Positions 8,463 through 17,929 of a stretch of DNA of 64,000 nt are shown here, piece by piece. Origin of the DNA: UPXZ01 sp964634605 (lineage in GTDB: Bacteria > Bacteroidota > Bacteroidia > Bacteroidales > Paludibacteraceae); the NCBI GenBank assembly GCA_964634605.1, contig CAZWLJ010000006.1, positions 1 through 64,000 of the forward strand, given 5' to 3'. Position 1 is the first letter of the stretch. The number at the start of each line of letters is the position of its first letter. The notes beneath the pieces are model-generated. The model saw nothing but the letters and a program-made list of their open reading frames with translations, was not told the origin of the DNA and ran no database searches. The position numbers and the translations under genes were made by a program.

Positions 8463-10202
8463 TCAAAATCTTATTTTAAGAGAGAAGGTGTTGGTAGTGC
8501 CGGTGGAAAATTTGCCGATTGAGCCAAATCCCCAGGAATCGTCAGCGGGAGCAGCGTTCTGATTGAGACTTTCTTTGTTATCTGTCGAAGCACCGGTACG
8601 CAGGTAGATGCCTGGTTTCATTTCGAGGCTGAACATCGGTGTGATGTTCCAGCCAATTCCGATTCCCGCAGGCACAATGTACGATGTCCATGCATAATCC
8701 TTATCGTCAGGAGCCAGTTCATATGAACCTATTTCGCTGAAAGAATAGGTTTGAATACCAAGTCCCACCTGAGGCCGCAGGTAGATGTTGCCGCGCCGGG
8801 TGAAATAGCTTTCTTTTGAAAACGTAACAGCGAGCGCCATCGAATTTCCCGAACACAGATCGCCCGATGAAATAAGAGTGCGTTCGCCGGCCGATATTTC
8901 TCCGGCGTATTTATCCCTGAAGGGAGCTAGTGACACGTCGATGCCGAAATGCCATCCCGGTTTTTTCAGAAATCTTGAAATACGAATATCTGCACCGACA
9001 TGAAATCCACCCATTGCATTGTTGCCCGAACTTACAAATCCGGTATTCAGTATTATTCCGTAGTCATCCTTGCTTTCCATAAACATACCCTGATAAATCC
9101 GTTTGCCCTGTACCTGCTGGAAAACGGAAGGCAATGAAGTTCCTGTGGCAATGCCTTTGTTATCATTGATGGTTTTGGCTCTTACCACCCCTTTTCTTAC
9201 GGTATTCTGATTTCCGCTTTTATCCTGTTCTATTTCGTAGATATAGAAACGTTGATCGGTGTACAGGTCTTCTTTTGTGCCCAGTTTGGCTGTGATGGGA
9301 TAGGATTTGAAAACAGTGACTTTCAGTTTGAAATCTTCAATTTTGCGTCCTAATTCAAAAGCGGCACTCGATTGAATGTTCGCAGGGATATCTTCGAGCA
9401 GTTCACGCATGGTTTTTTTAACCTTGTTCTTCTCTGCGGCTTTTGCCTGGCTGGAAGTGACACTGCCTGTAGCTTCCGAAATGAGCTGAACAGGAAAAGT
9501 CGCATCGGCCCAGGCAGCAATTTTTTGCTTGTCTGAATTTCCTGCATCAACCCAGTATCTGGAATAAAACTCACTCGCTACCGAGTCGTTGAACTGAACC
9601 TTGTAAGCATAAACTTTATAAGTGCAATTGTAACCCTCATTTGTTCGTTTAGCAGGTGTATAGTCCTTTCGCTTTTTGTTCTGTGCGTCAAGCCGGTCGT
9701 AGTATTCTTCCATGGTGTAAAGGTCGGTAATCTCGTAAAGAAGTATGTACGATTTGTCGATAAGCTGTTCACCAAGTAATTCTATTCTTCCGGTATTTGA
9801 ACCGCGCGAGATAATAGCGTCGGCATCGGTGGCAGTGTATGAAGCACGCGAAGCAACCAGTGAATAGTTGAAAAGGCCTTGCTCATTGCGTCCCCACCAT
9901 TTTGCAATGACCGGATTGGAAGCTTTCCTTATAAAACTTTCTATTATAGATTTCTTAGCCGGATTGGTGCTTTCTACCGGTTGCATATCCTGAAACTGTA
10001 TGCGGTGGTCATCGAACTTGCTGAGGACTTCCAGATTTCGGAATTTATTGATCAGAATCTCTTCATCAGCATCTTTAGGCTGCACAAAGAGCATGGTAAT
10101 GGATGGTCGTAAATACCGGGTATTGACTTTGCCATTGGCATTTTGAGCGGCAATACCGGCAACAATGAGAATAAATGAGAGCAGGATAAAATAACGTTTC
10201 AT
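8463..10202 (-). CDS. outer-membrane beta-barrel protein with large periplasmic N-terminal region, first gene of the operon
   Basis: The start at ATG 10202 gives a signal peptide (MKRYFILLSFILIVAGIAA-QNA). Residues 30-390 or so form a soluble region: an alpha/beta part (PSITMLFVQPKDAD), a segment with DKSYILLYEITDLYTMEEYYD, and a later strand-rich part (LGTKEDLYTDQRFYIYEI...RKGVVRAKTI) resembling the C-terminal region of FlgT-like proteins, which is inference. From about residue 400 the sequence becomes alternating, glycine/aromatic-rich strands typical of a small outer-membrane barrel and ends with a terminal aromatic (TNTFSLKIRF). It is the promoter-proximal gene, with a good promoter at 10397-10427. 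The barrel may anchor an assembly of the domain A and B proteins at the outer membrane. Confidence 0.75.
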   Translation of the reverse strand: MKRYFILLSFILIVAGIAAQNANGKVNTRYLRPSITMLFVQPKDADEEILINKFRNLEVLSKFDDHRIQFQDMQPVESTNPAKKSIIESFIRKASNPVIAKWWGRNEQGLFNYSLVASRASYTATDADAIISRGSNTGRIELLGEQLIDKSYILLYEITDLYTMEEYYDRLDAQNKKRKDYTPAKRTNEGYNCTYKVYAYKVQFNDSVASEFYSRYWVDAGNSDKQKIAAWADATFPVQLISEATGSVTSSQAKAAEKNKVKKTMRELLEDIPANIQSSAAFELGRKIEDFKLKVTVFKSYPITAKLGTKEDLYTDQRFYIYEIEQDKSGNQNTVRKGVVRAKTINDNKGIATGTSLPSVFQQVQGKRIYQGMFMESKDDYGIILNTGFVSSGNNAMGGFHVGADIRISRFLKKPGWHFGIDVSLAPFRDKYAGEISAGERTLISSGDLCSGNSMALAVTFSKESYFTRRGNIYLRPQVGLGIQTYSFSEIGSYELAPDDKDYAWTSYIVPAGIGIGWNITPMFSLEMKPGIYLRTGASTDNKESLNQNAAPADDSWGFGSIGKFSTGTTNTFSLKIRF

Positions 10203-10861
10203 GTATATTAAATTTTTATTTTGCAGCATATGAAAACTGCAATAAGGGTTAATACAATAAATTAAAATAACCTTGCGGGGTCGGTCAGCCCTGTGAAAAT
10301 TGACCGTTTCTTTTTGTGGATTGATAGAAAAAAGTAACTGATTCTTACTTTCTGGTGTGTTTATCGTGTTTTATTATCTGGTAATTAATCAAAAAACAAA
10401 AATATACAAATATTTCGATATTGCAACTTTTCTTGTTGTATAATGTAAAGAATTATATTCTGAAAAAATCACAGCTATTCACCACGCTTACTGCGAATAA
10501 ACATTATTATTCTTCCTGATTGGTAAAAAAAAAAGAGAATGAAACGAAAAGTATTAATTTCAGGTATTTTCTGTGTGTTTACCCGGCGTTTGTATTTTTA
10601 TTTAATTACATTTGTATGGCTGGAAGAATATTACTTTTTCCCGATTATTTGTATACTGAAAAGCTGATAAATAACGCTGGGTTTACAAACTTAATTAAGA
10701 TATCAGAACTTTTTTGTGGAAATAACTGTTTGTCAATGAGATATTTATTATAATTATATACTTTTTTCAACGATTTAATCACTTTCGGAAATTACCGGTA
10801 GTGTTATGGTTTCTTCGTTTTCTTTAGTCAAAATCAGGATAATTCATTAGTACGAATCATT
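10203..10861. other. AT-rich 659-nt divergent intergenic region
   Basis: No convincing gene lies here. The left part holds the operon promoter on the minus strand. On the plus strand an exact -7 box (TACATTTG, 10607-10614) lies 248 nt before the phosphoesterase/GH16 gene but has no well-spaced -33 box. A 77-codon open stretch at 10520-10753 is Lys/Phe/Leu-rich, as expected of random AT-rich DNA. Confidence 0.5.
10397..10427 (-). promoter_or_regulatory. Bacteroidota-type promoter of the envelope operon
   Basis: On the minus strand GTTG (10427-10424), 19 nt and TATTTTTG (10404-10397) match the -33/-7 pattern. Transcription would start near 10390, leaving a leader of about 190 nt before the barrel gene. 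Confidence 0.5.
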
Positions 10862-13075
10862 ATGAAAACAACTCACAAATTAAAATTTATCCTGTCGGTA
10901 TTTACGTTTTTATTTTCGCTTTCCATCGTTTTGGCACAAAGTTTTACCGTTAAAGGCAAAATCACGTCTGGCGGCAAAGGCGTACCTGCTGTAAATGTTA
11001 CCGACGGAACAAGTTTTGTTCAAACAGATAAAAAAGGAAATTTCTCCATATCCGTTTCACCCGGCAGTAAATTAGTGTATTACACCCTTCCTTCGGGTTA
11101 CGAATCACCGACAGAGAACGGAATTCCTGTATTTTATGCACCTTTGAGGCATGATGTGAAAGTTCAGATCGTTAATTTTGAATTGAATAAATCATCAAAA
11201 TCGCAGCAACGACACGCTTTCGTCTTTTTTGGCGACCCGCAGGTATCTGACGAACATGAACTTGCTCTGCTTAAAGACGTGGTAGCCGATGCAAATAAAA
11301 CCATACAATCGATACCCGGAGATGTACCTGTTCACGGGATAAGCGCAGGTGACAACGTTTTTGACAAACTCAACCTTTTCCCGCTTTACAAAGAAGTTCT
11401 CAAAGTGCTCAATATACCCTTTTATCATTCCGCCGGCAATCATGACATGGATTACAACGGGCGCTCCAACGAGCTTTCTGATGTTTCGTATTCGGTAGCC
11501 TTCGGACCGTCGCATTACTCATTCAACAAGGGAAACGTGCATTACGTGGTACTCAAAGACGTTTTCTACTACAGCAACTCCTATCGTTACATAGGATATA
11601 TCGACGAAAGGCAACTTGCATGGCTCGAAAAAGATTTGAGATCGGTCTCTGCGGGAAGCACGGTCATTCTTTCCATGCATATTCCCACCACGTACGGCGA
11701 ATCCGAGAAACCCCTGGATTATACGTACCTTATTTCTAATGAAGTGATGAACCGGAAAGCGTTGTATGAAATTCTGAAACCCTACAACACGCATATACTC
11801 ACAGGTCACAGTCATACGCAATGGAACAATGTGTATAATCCATCGCTTTACGAGCATGTGCATGCAGCCGCGTGTGCCGCCTGGTGGCAGGGTGAAACTG
11901 GTACGGACGGAACCCCGAAAGGTTACACCGTTTACACCATTGACGGGAACGAACTTACCTGGTATTTCAAAGGGGTAAATCAGGATAAAACAGAGCAATT
12001 CAGATTGTATCCTACTGGTACAGATTTGAAAATCGCAGACTATTTCGTAGCCAATGTATACAATTACGACCCCTCGTGGAAGGTATCGTGGTACGAAGAC
12101 GGTGTGTACAAAGGTGAAATGCAGCGTTATTGGGGCAAAGATCCGCTGGCTGTAAAAACATACGACAATAGTACAAGTAAAAAATACTCCTGGATTAGCG
12201 CTTCAGAAACGCATCATCTCTTCAAAGCCAGACCGGAGAAGGCCGAATCGAAAATTCAGGTGATTGTAACCGACCGTTTCGGAAACAGGTATGAAAAATC
12301 ATTTGAGAACACCATCCTTTCGAAAAATACAGAAAGCGGCTTCTGGTCGATGGTTTGGAACGATGAGTTTGACTATACCGGTTTGCCGGATTCTGCCAGA
12401 TGGAGTTACGATACCAAAGGCAATGATTTCGGCTGGGGAAACAATGAAGCACAATTTTACACCGAGAACGACAGTTCCAATGCCTGGGTTGACAACGGAT
12501 TACTCAGAATAAAAGCACGCAACAAGACGGTCGGTAATAAACAATACACATCAGCCCGTTTGATAACTAAAGGAAAGGGAGACTGGCTTTACGGACGATT
12601 CGAAATCCGCGCCAAACTTCCTTCAGGACGCGGTACCTGGCCTGCCATATGGATGCTTCCTACCGATTGGGAATACGGTGGCTGGCCCCGTAGTGGTGAA
12701 ATAGACATTATGGAAAACGTTGGGTACAATCCCGATTCAATTTTTGGTTCAGCACACACCAAAACATACAATCATATCATCGGCACACAAAAGACCAAAG
12801 GAATTTATTGTCCCACGAGCAATACCGGTTTTCATGTGTATGCCCTGGAATGGGATAAAAATGAAATACGGATGTATCTTGACAACACACACTATTTCAC
12901 CTTCAAAAATGAAGGGACAGGACCGGATGAATATCCTTTCGTTAAACGTTTTCACCTGATCCTGAATCTTGCAATAGGCGGCAACTGGGGTGGTTCACAT
13001 GGTATCCAACACGGTGTTGTGCCCTGCGAAATGCTTGTTGATTATGTGCGTGTGTACAAAAAGAATGACAAATAG
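10862..13075 (+). CDS. calcineurin-like phosphoesterase fused to GH16 beta-glucanase
   Basis: A 737-residue secreted protein (signal to about residue 25, VLA-QSF). Order: a small beta domain (about 27-110) of the type found before Bacteroidota phosphoesterases, a metallophosphoesterase domain (about 118-370), a C-terminal phosphoesterase domain (about 375-485), then a complete GH16 domain (about 492-737). Metal-binding motifs are visible: GDPQ with D125, GDN with D164/N165, GNHD with N193/H194/D195, and TGHSH. The GH16 active site EIDIME is at 613-618, with E613, D615 and E618 intact. GH16 enzymes cut beta-1,3(4)-glucans, laminarin and related polymers, and the phosphoesterase would hydrolyse a phosphomono- or diester. 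Having both on one chain suggests a phosphate-decorated glucan substrate, which is inference. It stands alone between two intergenic regions. Confidence 0.88.
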   Translation: MKTTHKLKFILSVFTFLFSLSIVLAQSFTVKGKITSGGKGVPAVNVTDGTSFVQTDKKGNFSISVSPGSKLVYYTLPSGYESPTENGIPVFYAPLRHDVKVQIVNFELNKSSKSQQRHAFVFFGDPQVSDEHELALLKDVVADANKTIQSIPGDVPVHGISAGDNVFDKLNLFPLYKEVLKVLNIPFYHSAGNHDMDYNGRSNELSDVSYSVAFGPSHYSFNKGNVHYVVLKDVFYYSNSYRYIGYIDERQLAWLEKDLRSVSAGSTVILSMHIPTTYGESEKPLDYTYLISNEVMNRKALYEILKPYNTHILTGHSHTQWNNVYNPSLYEHVHAAACAAWWQGETGTDGTPKGYTVYTIDGNELTWYFKGVNQDKTEQFRLYPTGTDLKIADYFVANVYNYDPSWKVSWYEDGVYKGEMQRYWGKDPLAVKTYDNSTSKKYSWISASETHHLFKARPEKAESKIQVIVTDRFGNRYEKSFENTILSKNTESGFWSMVWNDEFDYTGLPDSARWSYDTKGNDFGWGNNEAQFYTENDSSNAWVDNGLLRIKARNKTVGNKQYTSARLITKGKGDWLYGRFEIRAKLPSGRGTWPAIWMLPTDWEYGGWPRSGEIDIMENVGYNPDSIFGSAHTKTYNHIIGTQKTKGIYCPTSNTGFHVYALEWDKNEIRMYLDNTHYFTFKNEGTGPDEYPFVKRFHLILNLAIGGNWGGSHGIQHGVVPCEMLVDYVRVYKKNDK

Positions 13076-13256
13076 CAGGCAAAATTACATGAATCCGGAA
13101 ATCTGAAAAAACCACATCAGATTACCGGGATATTCCTGACAAAGATTTCAGGGATTTGTTACCACACACAGGGACAGTGAAGTGTGGTTCAGGTGAAGCT
13201 GCAGAAATCAGGCGCAGTTTTTGCCGTTTGAAGAATGAATTGTAAACGAAAATGTC

Positions 13257-14096
13257 ATGACACGAATGAAAAGAATAGCTTTCATTGGGATTGCAGTGCT
13301 GGCTGTACTAACGGCTCACCTCTTTCTTTTCGGAAAAATGTTTGCTTACTCACCGGTAACAATTGGATTTGAAAAACATGAATTAGCAAATTCAATCATT
13401 TATACGCAAAGAGGAGTGTCTTTTGATGACTTTGAGAGAATAGACTCACTGATTACGCCTGTAGAAAAGTTCCATGATTTGAAATATCTGAAAAAGCCGG
13501 AAGTATTTCTGTTTTCTGATAGTATTAGTTTCATCAGGCGTTCACTTTCTAAAGCAAGATTTTGCACTTTTTATAACGGACGAATTTTTGTAACTCCCCG
13601 GGCACTAAGAGAAGCTCTGAGGAAGGAAATTTCTCTGGAAATATATCTGACTCATGAATTATCCCATACATTACTACATCAGCATTCAGGGCTGATAAAT
13701 GCAGCAAAATATCCAAAATGGCTGGTAGAAGGGATTGCTGTTTATAGTTCAGACCAAATGGGAACTTCTTTTTATCCGGGCAAAAGCGATACTTACAGCC
13801 TGATCCGGGCAGGAAATTATATGCCACCCGATTTTTTTAAGACAAGAAAAGAAGACGGGATAAGATTAAACGTTGAGAACAGAATTCCGTTTATGTACTC
13901 TGAATTTGGTTGCATGGTAGATTATTTAATTTCAAGCTACGGTAAAGAACGGTTTTTGATTTATATGAAAAGCTTGATTAAGAAACATGACCACGACAAG
14001 ATATTCCTCCAAACCTATGGGATAAACTTTGACGAATTTCTGATGAATTTTAAAGAGCATGTTGACCACACGGATAATCTTCATGTTAAAAGATAA
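13257..14096 (+). CDS. membrane-anchored HExxH metallopeptidase (peptidase MA-like)
   Basis: A 279-residue protein with an N-terminal hydrophobic segment (about 7-28) that could be an uncleaved anchor. The zinc motif is HELSH (H133, E134, H137), with a downstream glutamate in KWLVEGIAVY (E158) as third ligand. This is the HExxH...E arrangement of gluzincins of the peptidase MA-like group. The catalytic domain therefore faces the periplasm. ATG 13257 and ATG 13266 are both plausible starts, and the second gives a more typical n-region (MKRIAF). It is a single gene with no terminator or clear promoter seen around it. The substrate is unknown. Confidence 0.75.
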   Translation: MTRMKRIAFIGIAVLAVLTAHLFLFGKMFAYSPVTIGFEKHELANSIIYTQRGVSFDDFERIDSLITPVEKFHDLKYLKKPEVFLFSDSISFIRRSLSKARFCTFYNGRIFVTPRALREALRKEISLEIYLTHELSHTLLHQHSGLINAAKYPKWLVEGIAVYSSDQMGTSFYPGKSDTYSLIRAGNYMPPDFFKTRKEDGIRLNVENRIPFMYSEFGCMVDYLISSYGKERFLIYMKSLIKKHDHDKIFLQTYGINFDEFLMNFKEHVDHTDNLHVKR

Positions 14097-14136
14097 ATAA
14101 CTTGCCTTTCTGCCAAAATACACCCTTTGTATAAAT

Positions 14137-14196
14137 AAGCCTGAAATCACTATTCTGATTTGCATCAAAAACCGTCGGAAAGAATCTTTCAGGCTT
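14137..14196. repeat. 10-bp inverted repeat with 40-nt spacer upstream of the efflux operon
   Basis: AAGCCTGAAA (14137-14146) is repeated inverted as TTTCAGGCTT (14187-14196). No T-tract follows directly, so it is not an obvious terminator. It lies 40-100 nt ahead of the efflux operon and could be a regulatory hairpin or a chance repeat. Confidence 0.35.
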
Positions 14197-14231
14197 CTTA
14201 CGGAAGTTTAACACATTGGTGCCGGATATAA

Positions 14232-15530
14232 ATGTACTTTTGCTTGTCATTTCTAAAAATCACCAGTACAGTGTCGAAAATCATACAAATCGCAATATTT
14301 ACCCTGATACTTTCGACATTCATATCGTGTAAGTCCGGTAATACCGACAACATTCCTGTTTTTACTGTTCAAACAACCCATTTCGAAGATATTCTTGAAG
14401 TTAGCGGTCTCGTGGAGCCGGTAGAGGTTACAACGTTTGCCGTTCCGCCATGGGTGGATGGTAAAATTATTTACCTGATAAAAGACGGAACCCGGGTCGA
14501 AGCCGGTGACACTATTTGTCTGCTCGAAGATAAAGGGCGCGAGCAAAATTACGAGGAACAGAAAGCGCAACTGGAATTGCTCACCGCCGAACTTGAGAAA
14601 ACCAAAATTGATTTGGCCACCAATTACTCGCTACTCGAAGCGCAGGTTCACAATAATGAAGCTGAAATGCAAATTACGAATCTTGATTCAGCCAATTTCC
14701 GGTTTCTTACCCCCAATCAACTGCGAATAAAAAAACTGGAAATCCGGCAAGCCTCCATTGTCCGGAAGCAACTGAAAAACAAGCTGAAATCCCTGGCAGT
14801 AATTAATCAAAGTGCCATCCGTCAGATCGAACTACAGAAAATGCAGCTGGTAAATCGTGTGGAAAGAACAGCCGGAGAACTCAGCACTCTCACCATACTT
14901 GCCAGTCAGAGCGGCATTGCTACAAGGGCAATCAGCCCGATGACACGCCGCAAGATGGAAGAAGGGGCCGCCGTATGGGAAGGATTACCTTTAGCGCTGA
15001 TTCCAAAAATGGATAAAATGAAGGTGAAAATAAATGCTCCGGAAGGCGACTTCAAGCAAATCAGCGTGAATGATTCGGTTACATTCAGCTTCGACGCATT
15101 GCCCGGAGTTACGGCGTGGGGCAGGGTGCTGAGTAAATCGCCCGTAGGGCAACCGGTCAGGGATAATTCCAAAGTAAAATATTTTGAAATTCAGGCTTCT
15201 GTTGAGAAATCAGATATTCCGCTTCCGCCCGATGTGTCGGCAAAATGCCGAATTTATTTAGAGCAAATTCCTGACACGCTTGTAATCCCTCAGGTGGCAA
15301 TTTCAGAAATAGATTCCATGCAGGTGGTGTTTGTCAGGAAAGGAAGCCGTTTTGAAAAAAGACAAATAAAAACCGGAACTTCATCTTCCAAGTATGCTGT
15401 TGTTACAGCCGGACTGAAGCCCAAAGAAGTTATTGCTCTTTCAAAACCTCAGGGACAGTGGATCCAGGGTGAAAAATTGCTCCCTGAAGTGAAAAAAGGA
15501 AAAAAAGCAAAGGAAAAGGAGCGAAAATGA
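14232..15530 (+). CDS. ABC efflux periplasmic adaptor lipoprotein 1 (HlyD/MacA-like)
   Basis: Adaptors of this family bridge an inner-membrane transporter and a TolC channel. The protein has a lipobox (LSTFISC, Cys33), a beta-barrel/lipoyl half motif (VDGKIIYLIKDGTRVEAGD), a long coiled-coil hairpin (about 105-225) and returning lipoyl and barrel regions. It ends in a strongly basic tail (KKGKKAKEKERK). The start is uncertain. ATG 14232 is used here, but an exact -7 promoter box (TACTTTTG, 14235-14242) overlaps it, and GTG 14271 gives a compact signal peptide (residues SKIIQIAIFTLIL...). It is the first of three adaptors in one operon with permease, ATPase and TolC-like genes. Confidence 0.8.
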   Translation: MYFCLSFLKITSTVSKIIQIAIFTLILSTFISCKSGNTDNIPVFTVQTTHFEDILEVSGLVEPVEVTTFAVPPWVDGKIIYLIKDGTRVEAGDTICLLEDKGREQNYEEQKAQLELLTAELEKTKIDLATNYSLLEAQVHNNEAEMQITNLDSANFRFLTPNQLRIKKLEIRQASIVRKQLKNKLKSLAVINQSAIRQIELQKMQLVNRVERTAGELSTLTILASQSGIATRAISPMTRRKMEEGAAVWEGLPLALIPKMDKMKVKINAPEGDFKQISVNDSVTFSFDALPGVTAWGRVLSKSPVGQPVRDNSKVKYFEIQASVEKSDIPLPPDVSAKCRIYLEQIPDTLVIPQVAISEIDSMQVVFVRKGSRFEKRQIKTGTSSSKYAVVTAGLKPKEVIALSKPQGQWIQGEKLLPEVKKGKKAKEKERK

Positions 15531-15615
15531 ATGATGAGAAAACTGAAAAACAGAAACCCGAATAAGTGAACCGAAAAAATCAGGAATACCCTGCTTACAA
15601 CAAAATAATTAATGT

Positions 15616-16893
15616 ATGCAATACCTAAGACACAAACAGTTTTTACTATTACTTTTTTTCTTTATCGTTGCTGTATTTATTACCTCCTGTCGTAAAAAAC
15701 AAACATTGGAAGTTGCCACAGGGAAAGTTACAAAAGGTACCCTGTATCTGGATATGTATGAAGAGGGAAGCGTGGAAGCTATCAACTCTGTTTCCATTGC
15801 GGCACCTGAAATTTCGTGGAGATATGGCTCGCTGAAGATTACACAAATAATCAAGGATGGCACCGAGGTTAAAGCAGGTGATACTCTGGTGGTGTTTGAT
15901 CCTTCAGAAGTACGTAAGGGCGTGGTCGAATCGGAAGCCAGGTTGCAAATGGCCGAAGCCGAACTGGTGAAAATGAAAGCGCAGCATCAATCCGATCTGG
16001 AAGAACTGGAATCCGACCTCGAAGTGACCAGTATAGCGCGTGAAATTTCACAAATCCGTTTCGAATCGGCCGTTTACGAAGCCAACATCCGCAAACAGGA
16101 AATACAGCTCAATCTTGAGAAAGCCAATATCGCCCTGGAACGCGCCAAAGAACAAATCCAAAACAGGAAAAGAATTCAGCGCGAAGAACTCAAGCAGAAA
16201 CAGATTTCGATGAATCAGGACAGAAACCAGTTGCTTGAAGCAAAAGAAACCCTGAAAAGGCTGTATCTGATTTCACCCTCGGCAGGGATTGCCATTCTTG
16301 CCAACAACTGGAGTACAGGGAATAAAATGTCCATCGGCGACCAGTGCTGGCCTGGTCTGCAGCTGATTCAGCTGCCCGATTTATCGTCACTGAGGGCAAG
16401 TGTGAAAATTAACGAGGTGGATATTTCGAAAATTTCCAAAGGACTGCAGGTCGAAATAAAACCGGATGCCTTTTCCGGTAAAAAATTCACGGGCGAAGTA
16501 ACAGCTGTTGCCAATCTGGCTGTTCTGAAAGACAATAAATCCAAAATCAAGGTTTTCCCTGTCGAAATTCACATAAACGAAACGGATAAATTTCTTTTGC
16601 CCGGCTTAACAGTAAGCTGCCGGATTATTCTCGGAGCATTAAAAGATGTGCTCTATGTGCCTCTGGATGCCATCCATTCCGAAGGAGACAGAAACTATGT
16701 TTATAAAAAAACCAGCAAAAGTTTCGAAAAAATATATGTGGAAACAGGCGAAAATAATTCAGATTTTATCACTGTCAGAAAAGGGCTGGAGCTGAATGAT
16801 AAAGTAGCGCTTTCCGACCCGTTCAAAAAAGAAGAGCCCGCCGAAGACAAAAGCAAACAGGTAACAGAATCAGCTAACGAAGAAGAGGTATGA
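15616..16893 (+). CDS. ABC efflux periplasmic adaptor lipoprotein 2 (HlyD/MacA-like)
   Basis: A 425-residue lipoprotein (VFITSC, Cys25) of the HlyD/MacA family. The first lipoyl half (TQIIKDGTEVKAGDTLVVFD) is followed by a very long charged coiled coil (about 100-220, rich in Glu/Gln/Lys), a second lipoyl half, barrel and membrane-proximal domains (VLYVPLDAIHSEG). It ends in a strongly acidic tail (EEPAEDK and ANEEEV), opposite in charge to the tail of adaptor 1. Its stop overlaps the start of adaptor 3 by 4 nt (ATGA at 16890), so the two are translationally coupled. It is not a recent copy of adaptor 1: they share architecture, not close sequence. Confidence 0.82.
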   Translation: MQYLRHKQFLLLLFFFIVAVFITSCRKKQTLEVATGKVTKGTLYLDMYEEGSVEAINSVSIAAPEISWRYGSLKITQIIKDGTEVKAGDTLVVFDPSEVRKGVVESEARLQMAEAELVKMKAQHQSDLEELESDLEVTSIAREISQIRFESAVYEANIRKQEIQLNLEKANIALERAKEQIQNRKRIQREELKQKQISMNQDRNQLLEAKETLKRLYLISPSAGIAILANNWSTGNKMSIGDQCWPGLQLIQLPDLSSLRASVKINEVDISKISKGLQVEIKPDAFSGKKFTGEVTAVANLAVLKDNKSKIKVFPVEIHINETDKFLLPGLTVSCRIILGALKDVLYVPLDAIHSEGDRNYVYKKTSKSFEKIYVETGENNSDFITVRKGLELNDKVALSDPFKKEEPAEDKSKQVTESANEEEV

Positions 16894-17885
16894 AACTTAA
16901 CATAAAACAGAGTCTGCTCGTATCTCTTGTTGCTGCAGGTGCACTGTTTGCATCCTGCAAACAAACAGGTGATGAAACCGGACAGCAGTCGCGGCAGGGT
17001 ACCCGTATCGTCGAAACCGGCGAGTTAGCCGCTGTCGAAACCCGTTCGTTTGTTTTGCCGCGCTATGGCAGATATTGGCATCAGATGAAAATTATCGGAA
17101 TACTGAAACACGGAACCATTGTGAACGCAGGTGATTCCATCATCCAGCTCGATGGAAGTGATATCCGGAAATTCATCGTGAATACAAAAAGTCAACTCGA
17201 AAACCACAACGCGCTGGTAGAGAAAATGAAAGTTGATCAGAGCAACAGAATGCAGGAACTCGAATCACGGCTTAAAAGTGAAGAGGCATCCTTTAACCTG
17301 AAAAAACTCGAACTGGAATCTTCCCGGTTCGAATCGGAACGTATCAGGAAGATAAAAGAACTGGAATTTCAGCAGTCAAAAATTCAATACAACAAAGTCA
17401 TCAATCAGGTGAAATTAACCCGGACGATTATTCAGAACGACCTCAGAATACAGCAGATACGCCAGAATCAGATCATCAATGAACTGAATCAGGCAAACGA
17501 CCTGCTGACAAAACTAACTATACGGACGCCCATTTCGGGTGTTTTTCAGGTTGGATTCAACCGCCGTACCCGTATGCCGATTCAGATAGGTGATGATATA
17601 TACCAGGGAACTAATATGGGAAATGTACCGAATCTCAGCCGCATGAAAGTCATTTCGTCCATCAACGAGCAGGATTTCCTGAAAATAAAGAAGGGACAAA
17701 AAGTGACAGTGAGACTGGATGCCATGCCGAAACTCAAATTTCAGGGTGAAGTAACCTATATCGGAAAACTATGTATGGTGAAAGATCCGAATTCACGTCA
17801 GAAAGTTTTTGACGTTGAAATTAAAATCTTAAAATCAGATGGAAGACTCAAACCGGGTATGACAGTGAGTTGCGAGTATAATTAA
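16890..17885 (+). CDS. ABC efflux periplasmic adaptor lipoprotein 3, short form lacking the membrane-proximal domain
   Basis: A 331-residue lipoprotein (ALFASC, Cys23). It keeps the lipoyl half (GILKHGTIVNAGDSIIQLDG), the coiled coil (about 100-205) and the barrel region, but ends shortly after RLKPGMTVSCEY. It therefore lacks the roughly 70-100-residue membrane-proximal domain and charged tail of adaptors 1 and 2. Nothing suggests a frameshift, and the short end looks natural. The permease gene follows 44 nt later. The second half resembles other HlyD_D23-type proteins. It may act as a minor subunit of a mixed adaptor ring, which is inference. Confidence 0.8.
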   Translation: MKLNIKQSLLVSLVAAGALFASCKQTGDETGQQSRQGTRIVETGELAAVETRSFVLPRYGRYWHQMKIIGILKHGTIVNAGDSIIQLDGSDIRKFIVNTKSQLENHNALVEKMKVDQSNRMQELESRLKSEEASFNLKKLELESSRFESERIRKIKELEFQQSKIQYNKVINQVKLTRTIIQNDLRIQQIRQNQIINELNQANDLLTKLTIRTPISGVFQVGFNRRTRMPIQIGDDIYQGTNMGNVPNLSRMKVISSINEQDFLKIKKGQKVTVRLDAMPKLKFQGEVTYIGKLCMVKDPNSRQKVFDVEIKILKSDGRLKPGMTVSCEYN

Positions 17886-17929
17886 GAAGAACAATGGCCG
17901 GATAAATTTCTGATACTTAGTAAAAACGA

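Noticed and set aside
10520..10753. 77-codon open frame in the AT-rich intergenic region
   Set aside because: Lys/Phe/Leu-rich composition expected from AT-rich DNA, no promoter or signal pattern, no recognisable domain.
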